Of a stretch of DNA of 64,000 nt, positions 1 to 7,432 are shown in pieces (the stretch's first letter is position 1; each line of letters starts with the position of its first letter). Source of the stretch: an uncultured Saprospiraceae bacterium (GTDB lineage Bacteria > Bacteroidota > Bacteroidia > Chitinophagales > Saprospiraceae); NCBI GenBank assembly GCA_937928045.1, contig CALFWO010000017.1, positions 62,001 to 126,000 of the forward strand, given 5' to 3'. The notes under the pieces are model-generated. The model saw nothing but the letters and a program-made list of their open reading frames with translations. It did no database searches and was not told where the DNA came from. Position numbers and translations under genes: made by a program.

Positions 1-1010
1 CCGGCGCCAAAAATATTGGCAAATACACCGACTACCGTACCGGTATTGAACATGGTATTGATTCCACATTTACTGTGATCTCCCATTATCAATCCACAGA
101 AAGTCAATCCTGTATTTAAGAATCTTTCTGAAGGATAATTCCAAAGACGCACATCTGCGTAGTTGTTCTTAAGATTTGAACTGTTGGTATCAGCTCCAAG
201 ATTGCACCATTCTCCCAGCACAGAATTACCTAAATAGCCATCGTGACCCTTGCTCGAGAAACCAAAAGTAACAATGTTACTAACCTCGCCTCCAATTTTT
301 GAATACGGACCAAGCGTCGTAGCACCATATACTTTAGCACCTAGCTTAAGAACGGAATTTTCGCACATTGCCAAAGGTCCTCTAACCAAAGCGCCTTCCA
401 TGATCTCAGCATTTTTGCCAATGTAGATGGGTCCTTTAGTTGTATTCAAAGTCGCAAATTCAACTATTGCTCCTTCTTCTAAAAAAACAGGATGGTCTCC
501 AATGGTTTGATTGCTATCACTTAGAGGTTTAGAAGTTCGTCCTTTGGTAATCATTTCAAAATCGGCCAAAAGCGCTTCTTCATTTTTAGAAAATATCTCC
601 CAGGAATTTTTGATTCGGGTATACTCTGTGTCTTCTAATTCAAAACCATGCAATTCCTCTAGTTCTTCTTCTTCCATCAAAAGATGAAATTGACGACGTG
701 AAAGTCTAGTCGCGATTAAGTCTCCATTTTCAAGCAACGCTTGATTGGGTTCTAATTGAAGAATTAACCTTTTAAGTTGGGCAGATGGCAGCACTGATCC
801 ATTGATTACAAAGTTGTCTTCTTCGATATTGATATCGAATTTGTCTGAAAGATAATCTTGAGTAATGAAAGAAGCTTTTCCTTCAAGGATTTGCTCCCAT
901 TTTTCGCGAATGGTCAGTATGCCAATTCTAATTTCGGCGACTGGCCGAGTATAGGTAAGTGGCAAGAAGTTTTCCCTAACGGAATCATCAAAGAGGATGA
1001 TATTTCTCAT
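1..1010 (-). CDS. GlmU-type sugar nucleotidyltransferase / left-handed beta-helix acyltransferase, 3' end cut by window
   Basis: The reading frame is open from an ATG at 1010-1008 to the window edge, about 336 residues, and lacks its C-terminus. The N-terminus reads MRNIILFDDSVRENFLPLTY and continues with a TRPVAEIRIG-like segment, as in the Bacteroidota putative sugar nucleotidyltransferase (GlmU-like) family. Residues from about 180 onward carry hexapeptide-like repeats (IGKNAEIMEGALVRGP, LGAKVYGATTLGPYSKIGG, TMFNTGTVVGVFANIFGAG), typical of a left-handed beta-helix acyltransferase. By family it should act on sugar phosphates for cell-envelope precursors in the cytoplasm; the exact substrate is not known. 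It lies downstream of rpmE2, separated by a strong hairpin, so it probably has its own promoter or depends on read-through. Confidence 0.85.
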   Translation of the reverse strand, partial: MRNIILFDDSVRENFLPLTYTRPVAEIRIGILTIREKWEQILEGKASFITQDYLSDKFDINIEEDNFVINGSVLPSAQLKRLILQLEPNQALLENGDLIATRLSRRQFHLLMEEEELEELHGFELEDTEYTRIKNSWEIFSKNEEALLADFEMITKGRTSKPLSDSNQTIGDHPVFLEEGAIVEFATLNTTKGPIYIGKNAEIMEGALVRGPLAMCENSVLKLGAKVYGATTLGPYSKIGGEVSNIVTFGFSSKGHDGYLGNSVLGEWCNLGADTNSSNLKNNYADVRLWNYPSERFLNTGLTFCGLIMGDHSKCGINTMFNTGTVVGVFANIFGA

Positions 1011-1021
1011 AGGTCAAAAAT

Positions 1022-1055
1022 AACAAAAGGCCCGATGATTATCGGGCCTTTTGTT
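1022..1055 (-). terminator. Intrinsic terminator after rpmE2
   Basis: A perfect 15-bp inverted repeat (AACAAAAGGCCCGAT and its complement) with a 4-nt loop. It lies between the L31 stop codon and the start of the GlmU-like gene. On the minus strand the stem ends in CCTTTTGTT. The symmetry would let it work in both directions. Confidence 0.8.
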
Positions 1056-1074
1056 AAAACGAAGTGTCAAATTT

Positions 1075-1347
1075 TTAAGATTTCTCTTTTCCAGCAAATT
1101 TGGACTTTGAGAATTTCTTGTTAAACTTATCGATACGTCCTGCAGTATCAACAAACTTCATTTTTCCAGTGAAAAAGGGATGAGATTTGTTAGAGATCTC
1201 TAACTTAACCAATGGGTATTCGTTACCATCTTCCCAAGTAATCTTATCTTGAGTAGGTGCACAAGATCTAGTTAAAAAAGCTTCGTCGCAAGACAAATCC
1301 TTGAAAACAACTAGTCTATAATCTGATGGATGAATATCTTTTTTCAT
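1075..1347 (-). CDS. rpmE2: 50S ribosomal protein L31, type B
   Basis: A 90-residue protein beginning [17 protein letters not shown]. This matches type B L31, whose members start with a M-K-x-x-I-H-P motif and are about 80-90 residues long. The zinc-binding CxxC of type A L31 is absent, so it is the zinc-independent type. The C-terminus has the expected HPFFTGK and [13 protein letters not shown] segments. An upstream in-frame ATG at 1419 would add 24 residues with no counterpart in the family. The 1347 start has an AAAGGA-like sequence just upstream and a promoter at 1368-1398, inside the would-be extension. Role: a protein of the large ribosomal subunit. Confidence 0.93.
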   Translation of the reverse strand: MKKDIHPSDYRLVVFKDLSCDEAFLTRSCAPTQDKITWEDGNEYPLVKLEISNKSHPFFTGKMKFVDTAGRIDKFNKKFSKSKFAGKEKS

Positions 1348-1367
1348 GTCCTTTTTATTTTGGAGTG

Positions 1368-1398
1368 CAAAGATAAGGGTTTCATCACTTTTTTGAAA
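1368..1398 (-). promoter_or_regulatory. Bacteroidota-type promoter for rpmE2
   Basis: On the minus strand, TATCTTTG at 1375-1368 fits the -7 consensus TAnnTTTG exactly. TTTC at 1398-1395, 19 nt upstream, is one base off the -33 consensus TTTG. It ends 20 nt before the L31 start codon. This supports 1347 as the true start. Confidence 0.6.
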
Positions 1399-1434
1399 GC
1401 TTTTTTTAAGAAATTCCAACTTATTTTCAAGGAT

Positions 1435-2172
1435 TTAGGCGGAAAGGTGTTCCGATAACGACTTCTTGATCAATCGTTCCCAATTTTGCTGCTGAGTTTT
1501 GATCGATTTGCTGTCAAATTCTCCAAACAAGGTACAAGAGAAAGCTAGTATTGACAGACCTTTCGACTTCTTTCTTAGCTCAAATTGTAAAAATGAAATG
1601 GCTGGACCTCCGAGTTGCGGAATAAGCTGACCTTTTAAAAGGAGTTGTTTTTCTTTTTCAAAGCCGATCACAGTGGCCCAAAGGAAACCGTCGTTAGGGC
1701 CAGTACTTTCTAGTAGCTTACCTCCGACCTCAAGTTCTATATTGAGATCGGAGTTGTTGCTGTAGTATCGTAAATCCCGTGGCCACCAATCGTTGACTTC
1801 AGCCGTGAGTACTTGCCAGAGCCTCAGGGGAGAGGCGGCTAGCGATTGCTCAATGCTGAAAGTCGCAGTCATGATGGTCTTCTTGGCAGTCCCCATTGTA
1901 GGTGTACTTTGCTGAGATATTTGAATCAACTCCTTTAACCATTGCTCGTACGATTTCTGGATCGGGTTCGCGTTGAGATAATTCCAACGAAATTTCCCTT
2001 CTCGACGAGTGTTGATTAAATCAGCCTTTTCTAGGATCCCTAAGTGTTTCATGACAGCATAGCGTGAGAGGTCATCAATCCTTTCACTAATCTCACCGGT
2101 AGTAAGCGGCGACTCTTGAAGTAGACTGATTATCGTCCTACGCGTGGGATCTGCCAGGGCTTTCCATATCAT
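1435..2172 (-). CDS. ArsR-family repressor fused to an SRPBCC (AHSA1-like) domain
   Basis: A 245-residue two-domain protein. Residues 1-80 form an ArsR-type winged helix: MIWKALADPTRRTIISLLQE, then LTTGEISERI and the recognition helix around SRYAVMKHLGILEKADLI. No metal-binding ELCVCDL motif is present, so it is probably not a metal sensor. Residues about 100-240 resemble the SRPBCC/AHSA1 fold (TFSIEQSLAASPLRLWQVLT, DWWPRDLRYY, GGKLLES), a hydrophobic ligand-binding cavity. The fusion suggests a one-component regulator in which the SRPBCC part binds a small molecule; this is inference. A promoter and an 8+8 palindrome lie directly upstream, which points to autoregulation. No target gene is visible nearby. 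Confidence 0.85.
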   Translation of the reverse strand: MIWKALADPTRRTIISLLQESPLTTGEISERIDDLSRYAVMKHLGILEKADLINTRREGKFRWNYLNANPIQKSYEQWLKELIQISQQSTPTMGTAKKTIMTATFSIEQSLAASPLRLWQVLTAEVNDWWPRDLRYYSNNSDLNIELEVGGKLLESTGPNDGFLWATVIGFEKEKQLLLKGQLIPQLGGPAISFLQFELRKKSKGLSILAFSCTLFGEFDSKSIKTQQQNWERLIKKSLSEHLSA

Positions 2173-2186
2173 ATTATGGAAATTTA

Positions 2187-2208
2187 CATGTTACTAAAAG
2201 GTAACATG
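2187..2208. promoter_or_regulatory. Palindromic operator, probably for the ArsR-SRPBCC regulator
   Basis: A perfect inverted repeat, CATGTTAC-N6-GTAACATG. It starts 15 bp upstream of the regulator's ATG and only 1 bp downstream of the -7 element, so it covers the expected transcription start. Arm length and spacing suit a dimeric ArsR-type repressor. Confidence 0.7.
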
Positions 2209-2209
2209 A

Positions 2210-2240
2210 CAAAAGTAAGTATACTTCTGTGACTGGCAAA
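2210..2240 (-). promoter_or_regulatory. Perfect Bacteroidota promoter of the ArsR-SRPBCC gene
   Basis: On the minus strand: TTTG at 2240-2237, a 19-nt spacer, and TACTTTTG at 2217-2210. This matches TTTG-N19-TAnnTTTG exactly, and the palindromic operator follows immediately downstream. Confidence 0.75.
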
Positions 2241-2619
2241 TGTTGCAGGACATTTATTTCTAATTATTTATTTGGGTGGAATTGCAATTGCTATTTCAGA
2301 TAAATAGAAGTTCCATTCAACTGAGGCGTCTCGCTCATACGATTTTCCGCAAAACGAAAAAATCGTATTTTTCTTCAACGCTTTTAGCTCGACGGTGCTC
2401 GCTTTCAAATGCTGTATGGAACAAGCGATGATGATGATATACTCCTTATCAGTCGTACGTCACATATCGCGTAGCCGTTTATTGAACATGGGTTCTTTTG
2501 GATGCTTGCGGTAAAGGCTGATTTTTTAAACGGTATAATTATATTCTATCCGGTTTGACCTCGATATTATTTTCACGTTTGTGATCTTAGCGCATAAGAT
2601 TTTGTTTACCCAATAAAGT
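2241..2619. other. Intergenic region without a recognised gene
   Basis: About 380 bp with no convincing coding frame on either strand. The only structure seen is a weak 8-bp inverted repeat (ACGATTTT / AAAATCGT) near 2338-2366. Confidence 0.5.
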
Positions 2620-2652
2620 AAAGCCAAACTCCTTAACAAGGAACTTGGCTTT
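2620..2652 (-). terminator. Hairpin downstream of the interrupted thioredoxin-like gene
   Basis: AAAGCCAAACTCCTT and its near-complement flank a 3-nt loop (15-bp stem with two mismatched or wobble positions). It starts 22 bp past the stop codon of the minus-strand gene ending at 2675. The downstream minus-strand sequence is T-rich (TTTACTTTATT). Confidence 0.6.
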
Positions 2653-2674
2653 AAAAAACTAAAAACTTGGAATA

Positions 2675-3577
2675 TCAGGTTTTTGAATCTTTTTGTGTTT
2701 TTAGGATCTCGTTAAGCTCCGCCAACTTAGAAATGGCTGATTCGAGTTCGGGAGCAAGTCTTAATGCTTCAAGATATTGTTCTCGAGATGCCTCATATTT
2801 AGCACGTTCCATTAGAATTTCTCCATAGCTGTCTCTTACATTTGAAGTATAGGGGAACAAGTATCTATTTAATTTGAAGACAAAATCCGCTTGCTCGAGT
2901 TTGTTCTCTGTTAATAAGACATAGCCGTAAGTATTGAGTTCAGATGAACCGTTAACTTCTCGCCGAACTTTATGGTATATGGTATTTAGGGTTGACTTGG
3001 AATCTAAAGAATCAACTGGAGTTGCTTTCAAAAATTCGTTTATTAAGGTGATTGCTTTATATCTAGGTTGATATGGATGCCCTTGTGCAATAGTTTTCAG
3101 ATCTGTATCTAAATCAAAGACCGTTCGTTCAACGATTCTTCCTATTTCTTTACCTCCTTTTTGGAAAATGAAAGTGGGTACTCGATGAATATCGAGTCCG
3201 GCAGTTTCCTGATTAGGTCCTTGTTTGTATAGGCCACTTTTGTTGTGCTAAGCGATAATCTCAATATTCTTCTCAGATAAATTCATCTGTTCCCAGCACT
3301 TAACAAACTTGGGGACTAAATATTTAGTGTCCCCGCACCAAGTACCAATAAATACTTTAACTCTGATGTCCTCAAATAATTTTCCATCACTTGAAGTTAG
3401 TTTGGAGTCAAATTCATCGTAATTTTTCTTGAACCAGTCTTTATAGTCTCCACTTTTTAATTGAGAGACATCACAACTTCCCCACAAATGAGTATTTCCT
3501 TTTTTATCGATGTAAGACTGAGCGGGAAGTAAAATGGCTGAAAGAAGGAATAGACAAATAAAGTTAAGCGCTTTCAT
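2675..3577 (-). pseudogene. Secreted thioredoxin-fold protein interrupted by one in-frame TAG
   Basis: Read in one frame from the ATG at 3577, the sequence encodes about 300 residues with a single TAG at 3250-3248 after residue 109. Before it: a signal peptide (MKALNFICLFLLSAILLPAQ) and a thioredoxin-like core with FIGTWCGDTKYLVPKF (WCGDT around residue 77). After it the same frame continues as HNKSGLYKQGPNQETAGLDI, then HRVPTFIFQKGGKEIGRIVE, the expected cis-proline (VPT) half of a thioredoxin fold. The C-terminal part looks TPR-like (ALRLAPELESAISKLAEL). No frame change is needed and no other stop occurs. The likely ancestral codon is Leu TTG or TTA. Possibilities are a recent nonsense mutation, a sequencing error or, less likely, amber read-through. 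A TTG at 3031 is only an artificial start for the second half. Confidence 0.8.
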
Positions 3578-3848
3578 AAATTCATTTTATGTATTTTGGA
3601 ATAGTGTAAAGGTATGCTTTCGATTAAAAGAAGACTGTTAATGACGGCCAAACGAGCTGTTAACTCCATTATCATAATCAATTGTTAATGTGACTATTGA
3701 GTTAAGAATGGGATTAAATTAGTCGGTAAGAATTGACTAAAATTTGGGCGAAACTGAGATCTTGAACTTGAAAATTTTATAATTTGAATCTTAATGGAGA
3801 GAAATTTTAAACCGACTTTAACTTGTAACTTGTAACTTCTGAGAATGA

Positions 3849-4223
3849 TCACCATTGCCCGGGCCAAAAGGCGTCCTCAAAATGCTCAATGCTATAAGAA
3901 TCTGCGGTCTTGAGTTGAATGGCAATGATGTCGAATCGAATTTCAGACTCATAATTGTAGGCATCTATATAGGCTAGAGCACCTTTGATAATCATCTTCT
4001 CTTTTTTGCGATTTACTTTTTCGGCCGGGGTAGGGCCGGAGGAGGTGCTTCGGGTTTTTACTTCAACAAAGACTAGAAGACCTTCTGGTGAAATGACAAT
4101 GATATCCAACTCCGCTTTTTTGTATCTCCAGTTTTTTTCCAAAAACTGATAACCTTCTCTTTGCAAATATGCCAAGGCATATTCTTCTCCCAGATCACCG
4201 ATTAGTTGTTTATCTGTTTTCAA
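3849..4223 (-). CDS. YraN family (UPF0102) endonuclease-like protein
   Basis: A 124-residue protein with the YraN pattern: GDLGEEYALAYLQREGYQFL at the N-terminus, then NWRYKKAELDIIV and LVFVEVKTRS. The conserved E, D and ExK residues form a restriction-endonuclease-like (PD-(D/E)xK) core; the biological role is poorly known. No ATG is available: a TAA lies in frame four codons before the TTG at 4223, so TTG is the likely start. The gene is divergent from pgi with about 70 bp between the starts. Confidence 0.88.
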   Translation of the reverse strand: MKTDKQLIGDLGEEYALAYLQREGYQFLEKNWRYKKAELDIIVISPEGLLVFVEVKTRSTSSGPTPAEKVNRKKEKMIIKGALAYIDAYNYESEIRFDIIAIQLKTADSYSIEHFEDAFWPGQW

Positions 4224-4294
4224 GTATTTGATTTATTAGTCAAAGTAGGAAAATATCCTTAAAATTGTGTCCACTAAAGAAAGAAAGCAAGACC

Positions 4295-5965
4295 ATGGGA
4301 CTAACAAATATTTCACCCGTTAAAACGCTTGCTTGGGGTAAGTTGGCGAATCATTTTGAAAGACTTCGTACTCAGCAAATTAAAGGTTTATTCAAATCAG
4401 ATAGTAAACGTTTCGATCGATTCTCTGCGAATTGTGAAGGAATGCTTTTAGATTATTCTAAAAACTTAATTGATCATGATCTTTTAGAAGATTTGTTTGC
4501 GTTGGCTAAAGAGTGTCAACTAAAGGAAAATATTGATAAAATGTTTTCTGGAGAAACGATAAATGAGACTGAAGGTCGATCAGTTTTGCATGTGGCGCTA
4601 AGAAATCGATCCGGTCGCGCCATTGAAGTAAATGGATCGGATGTAATGCCGGATATTGAAAAAGTACTGGCTCAAATGAGTGCATACTCCGAAGGGATTC
4701 GATCTGGGGAAAGGAAAGGATACTCTGGAAAAAAAATTACGGATATCGTCAATATAGGAATAGGTGGATCAGACCTTGGTGGAGTAATGGTAACCGAAGC
4801 ATTGAAACCATTTCAAGCAGAGGATCTTACTGCGCACTTCGTATCCAATGTGGATGGAACTCATATTTCGGAAGTTTTGAAAAAAGTAAATCCCGAAACG
4901 ACGGTATTTATTATTGCTTCTAAATCTTTTACAACACAAGAAACAATGGCCAACGCTTTTTCTGCTCGGAATTGGTTTTTGGAAAAAGTTGGAGAAGTGT
5001 CAGAAGTTAAACATCATTTTGTGGCGGTGTCTACAAACCTAAAGGCCGTCGAAGCTTTTGGTATTGATCCGGCCAATATGTTTGAATTTTGGGATTGGGT
5101 TGGGGGAAGATACTCTATAACTTCTGCGATTGGTCTGGTTGTACATTGCTTGATAGGAACCAGTAATTTTGAAAAATTATTGGATGGATTTCATCAGATG
5201 GATGAACATTTTAGAACCACTAGACTGGAAAATAATTTGCCGGTTATCTTGGCTTTGATTGGTATATGGCACAATAATTTTTTCAATTTTGAATCTGAAG
5301 CTTTGTTGCCTTACGATCAATACCTCCATAGGTTTGCCGCATATATGCAACAAGGTAATATGGAAAGCAATGGAAAATTTGTGGACCGTGCTGGTACTCG
5401 TGTAGATTATCAAACTGGGCCGATTATTTGGGGAGAACCTGGAACAAATGGACAACATGCTTTTTATCAATTAATTCATCAGGGAACTAAAATTATTCCT
5501 TGTGATTTTATCGCTACTGCGAATTCCCATAATCCAATTGGTAATCATCATCAGCTTTTATTGTCAAATTTCTTTGCGCAAACTGAAGCATTGATGAATG
5601 GAAAAAAAATGGAAGAAGTTGTTGCAGAGTTAAAAGCAAAAGGAAAATCAGAAAAAGAGATTGAGCGAATTGCTCCCTTTTTGGTTTTTGAAGGTAACCG
5701 GCCTTCAAATTCAATCTTGATGCCTGAATTGGATCCGTTTTATCTTGGTATGTTGACTGCACTTTATGAGCACAAAACATTCACTCAAGGTATAATTTGG
5801 AATATATTTTCTTTTGACCAACCTGGTGTTCAACTTGGAAAAGAATTGGCTAATAAGATATTACCTGAATTGGCTGGAAATGAAACCATAGACAGCCATG
5901 ACAGCTCTACCAATGGATTGATTAATGCTTATAAATCCATGCGAAAAACTTGGTTCCTTAGTTAA
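4295..5965 (+). CDS. pgi: Glucose-6-phosphate isomerase
   Basis: A 556-residue enzyme that interconverts glucose-6-phosphate and fructose-6-phosphate in glycolysis and gluconeogenesis. Visible family marks: [18 protein letters not shown] (phosphate loop), [13 protein letters not shown], the GPI signature [14 protein letters not shown], and [16 protein letters not shown]. The C-terminus holds the expected [10 protein letters not shown]. An in-frame TTG at 4265 would add ten residues ([10 protein letters not shown]), but the ATG at 4295 begins [14 protein letters not shown], as in relatives, and is preferred. The next gene starts 6 bp after the stop, suggesting co-transcription. Confidence 0.96.
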   Translation: MGLTNISPVKTLAWGKLANHFERLRTQQIKGLFKSDSKRFDRFSANCEGMLLDYSKNLIDHDLLEDLFALAKECQLKENIDKMFSGETINETEGRSVLHVALRNRSGRAIEVNGSDVMPDIEKVLAQMSAYSEGIRSGERKGYSGKKITDIVNIGIGGSDLGGVMVTEALKPFQAEDLTAHFVSNVDGTHISEVLKKVNPETTVFIIASKSFTTQETMANAFSARNWFLEKVGEVSEVKHHFVAVSTNLKAVEAFGIDPANMFEFWDWVGGRYSITSAIGLVVHCLIGTSNFEKLLDGFHQMDEHFRTTRLENNLPVILALIGIWHNNFFNFESEALLPYDQYLHRFAAYMQQGNMESNGKFVDRAGTRVDYQTGPIIWGEPGTNGQHAFYQLIHQGTKIIPCDFIATANSHNPIGNHHQLLLSNFFAQTEALMNGKKMEEVVAELKAKGKSEKEIERIAPFLVFEGNRPSNSILMPELDPFYLGMLTALYEHKTFTQGIIWNIFSFDQPGVQLGKELANKILPELAGNETIDSHDSSTNGLINAYKSMRKTWFLS

Positions 5966-5971
5966 TTATTC

Positions 5972-7432
5972 ATGACTGGCAATACTGATAACCATTCCTA
6001 TTACAAATATCTTACATGGGGTATTCTTTTGACTGGAATTATATTGAGAATTGTCGTTTTTCTTCAGAATCGATCGCTCTTTATTGATGAAGGCGCATTG
6101 GCATCACAGATTGTGTCCAAAAACTTCAGTGCTTTTTTCGAGCCTTTGAGTTATCAATTTTCCCCACCTATTTTTTCTTGTTTGGTAAAAAGTTCCACCC
6201 TTTTATTCGGAGCAAATGAATACGCCCTTCGCTTGGTTCCACTGCTGGCTGGAATCATAACTTTACTATTTTTCGCCAAGCTAATATTTCATTTATTTAC
6301 TCCAAAAATTTACCTTTTTTCGTTGGCCGTCTATTCTTTTACAATACCATTTATTCATTATTCGACAGAGTGCAAGCAGTATAGTACAGATGTATTGATT
6401 ACAACAGTTTTATTGTGGTTGTTTTATAAATATTATAAAACAAGATTACGGGGAAAGGAGTTGTTGCTTGCAGGCGTTTTAGGAATTGTCTTGGTTTGGT
6501 GCTCTATGCCCGTTGTTTTTACGCTATTTGGCTTAGGGCTCTATTGGTTGTATCAGGCCTATCGTAAGAATGATTTTAAGCAGTTGGTTAAGCTATTGTT
6601 TATTTGTCTAACTTGGTTGATTAGTTTTACCATTTACTTCTTCCTAATTTTGAAAAAGGATGCAGGTATTGGTTCTTTGGTCAAGTACCATACTGATTAT
6701 TTTTTTCCATTGTTGCCAACTAGTTTTACTGAAATTTATAAAGCCTTGGGATTATTGATGAGCTTCTTAAAGACAATTTTAAGAGCTACCGTTTTGTCCC
6801 AACTTCTTGGATTAGCTTTATTTGTAGCAGGTATTATCCAACTTTGGAAATCCAATAAGTCATTGCTTATTCCTTTGTTCATTCCTATTTTAAGTTGCAT
6901 TATCGCTTCTGGAATCGGATTGTATTCCTTGATCCCAAGAATGATATTGTTTGCGATGCCATTGGTTATATTAATATTGACTTATGGTGTTAAATTTATT
7001 TTTAATAAATGGCCTTATCGTGGAGTAGGAATACTATGTATCTTGATGGTCGTCGTTCTAATAAATATAGATACCTATAAATATTTTTTCAAACCATTTC
7101 AGAAAGACGAGATTCGACCGGTTATAGAGTATGTGCGTGAACATCAAAAGGAAAGTCATTCAGTGTTTGTACATCATTTAGGAATTACTGCATTTCAGTT
7201 TTATCAATACCATCACGAATCTAAATCTTCTTTTGAATTACAACGGGTAACTGAGAACAACTGGAAGGATAAGTTGAAAAATTCTGCGGCGAATCAGCCA
7301 CTTCCTTGTTGGTTAATCCTAACCCATTTGAATCCTCAAGAGTTAGAGGAAGTTGTCAATGAGTTTGAGAAGTATGGAAGTATAGCAGATGAATTTAAAT
7401 CAATAAATTCATCTGCTATATTGATTAAGTAG
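5972..7432 (+). CDS. GT39/ArnT-type polyprenol-phosphate-dependent membrane glycosyltransferase
   Basis: A 486-residue multi-pass membrane protein. The first loop contains NRSLFIDEGALASQI; the Asp-Glu pair is the catalytic mark of the PMT/ArnT (GT-C) family, which transfers a sugar from a lipid carrier to an acceptor outside the inner membrane. About nine to eleven hydrophobic segments follow (for example LRLVPLLAGIITLLFFAKLI and GVGILCILMVVVLINI), with a soluble C-terminal tail from about residue 385. Donor and acceptor cannot be told from sequence. It follows pgi by 6 bp and its 3' end overlaps the convergent acyl-CoA oxidase gene by 8 bp. The last codons carry a long perfect palindrome (7381-7420). 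Confidence 0.82.
   Translation: MTGNTDNHSYYKYLTWGILLTGIILRIVVFLQNRSLFIDEGALASQIVSKNFSAFFEPLSYQFSPPIFSCLVKSSTLLFGANEYALRLVPLLAGIITLLFFAKLIFHLFTPKIYLFSLAVYSFTIPFIHYSTECKQYSTDVLITTVLLWLFYKYYKTRLRGKELLLAGVLGIVLVWCSMPVVFTLFGLGLYWLYQAYRKNDFKQLVKLLFICLTWLISFTIYFFLILKKDAGIGSLVKYHTDYFFPLLPTSFTEIYKALGLLMSFLKTILRATVLSQLLGLALFVAGIIQLWKSNKSLLIPLFIPILSCIIASGIGLYSLIPRMILFAMPLVILILTYGVKFIFNKWPYRGVGILCILMVVVLINIDTYKYFFKPFQKDEIRPVIEYVREHQKESHSVFVHHLGITAFQFYQYHHESKSSFELQRVTENNWKDKLKNSAANQPLPCWLILTHLNPQELEEVVNEFEKYGSIADEFKSINSSAILIK
7381..7420. terminator. Perfect 17-bp palindrome inside the 3' coding end, candidate bidirectional terminator
   Basis: Arms of 17 bp (TATAGCAGATGAATTTA and its exact complement) flank a 6-nt loop. 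The whole repeat lies within the last codons of the glycosyltransferase gene and 5 bp from the stop of the convergent gene. No long T-tract follows on either strand. Termination is an inference from position and symmetry. Confidence 0.5.

Noticed and set aside
858-1124. An 88-residue plus-strand frame crossing the terminator at 1022-1055
   Set aside because: Antisense to the GlmU-like gene start and runs through a terminator; no domain.
3819-3838. Short direct repeat TAACTTG-TAACTTG-TAACTT
   Set aside because: Too short and simple to be meaningful; likely chance in AT-rich intergenic DNA.
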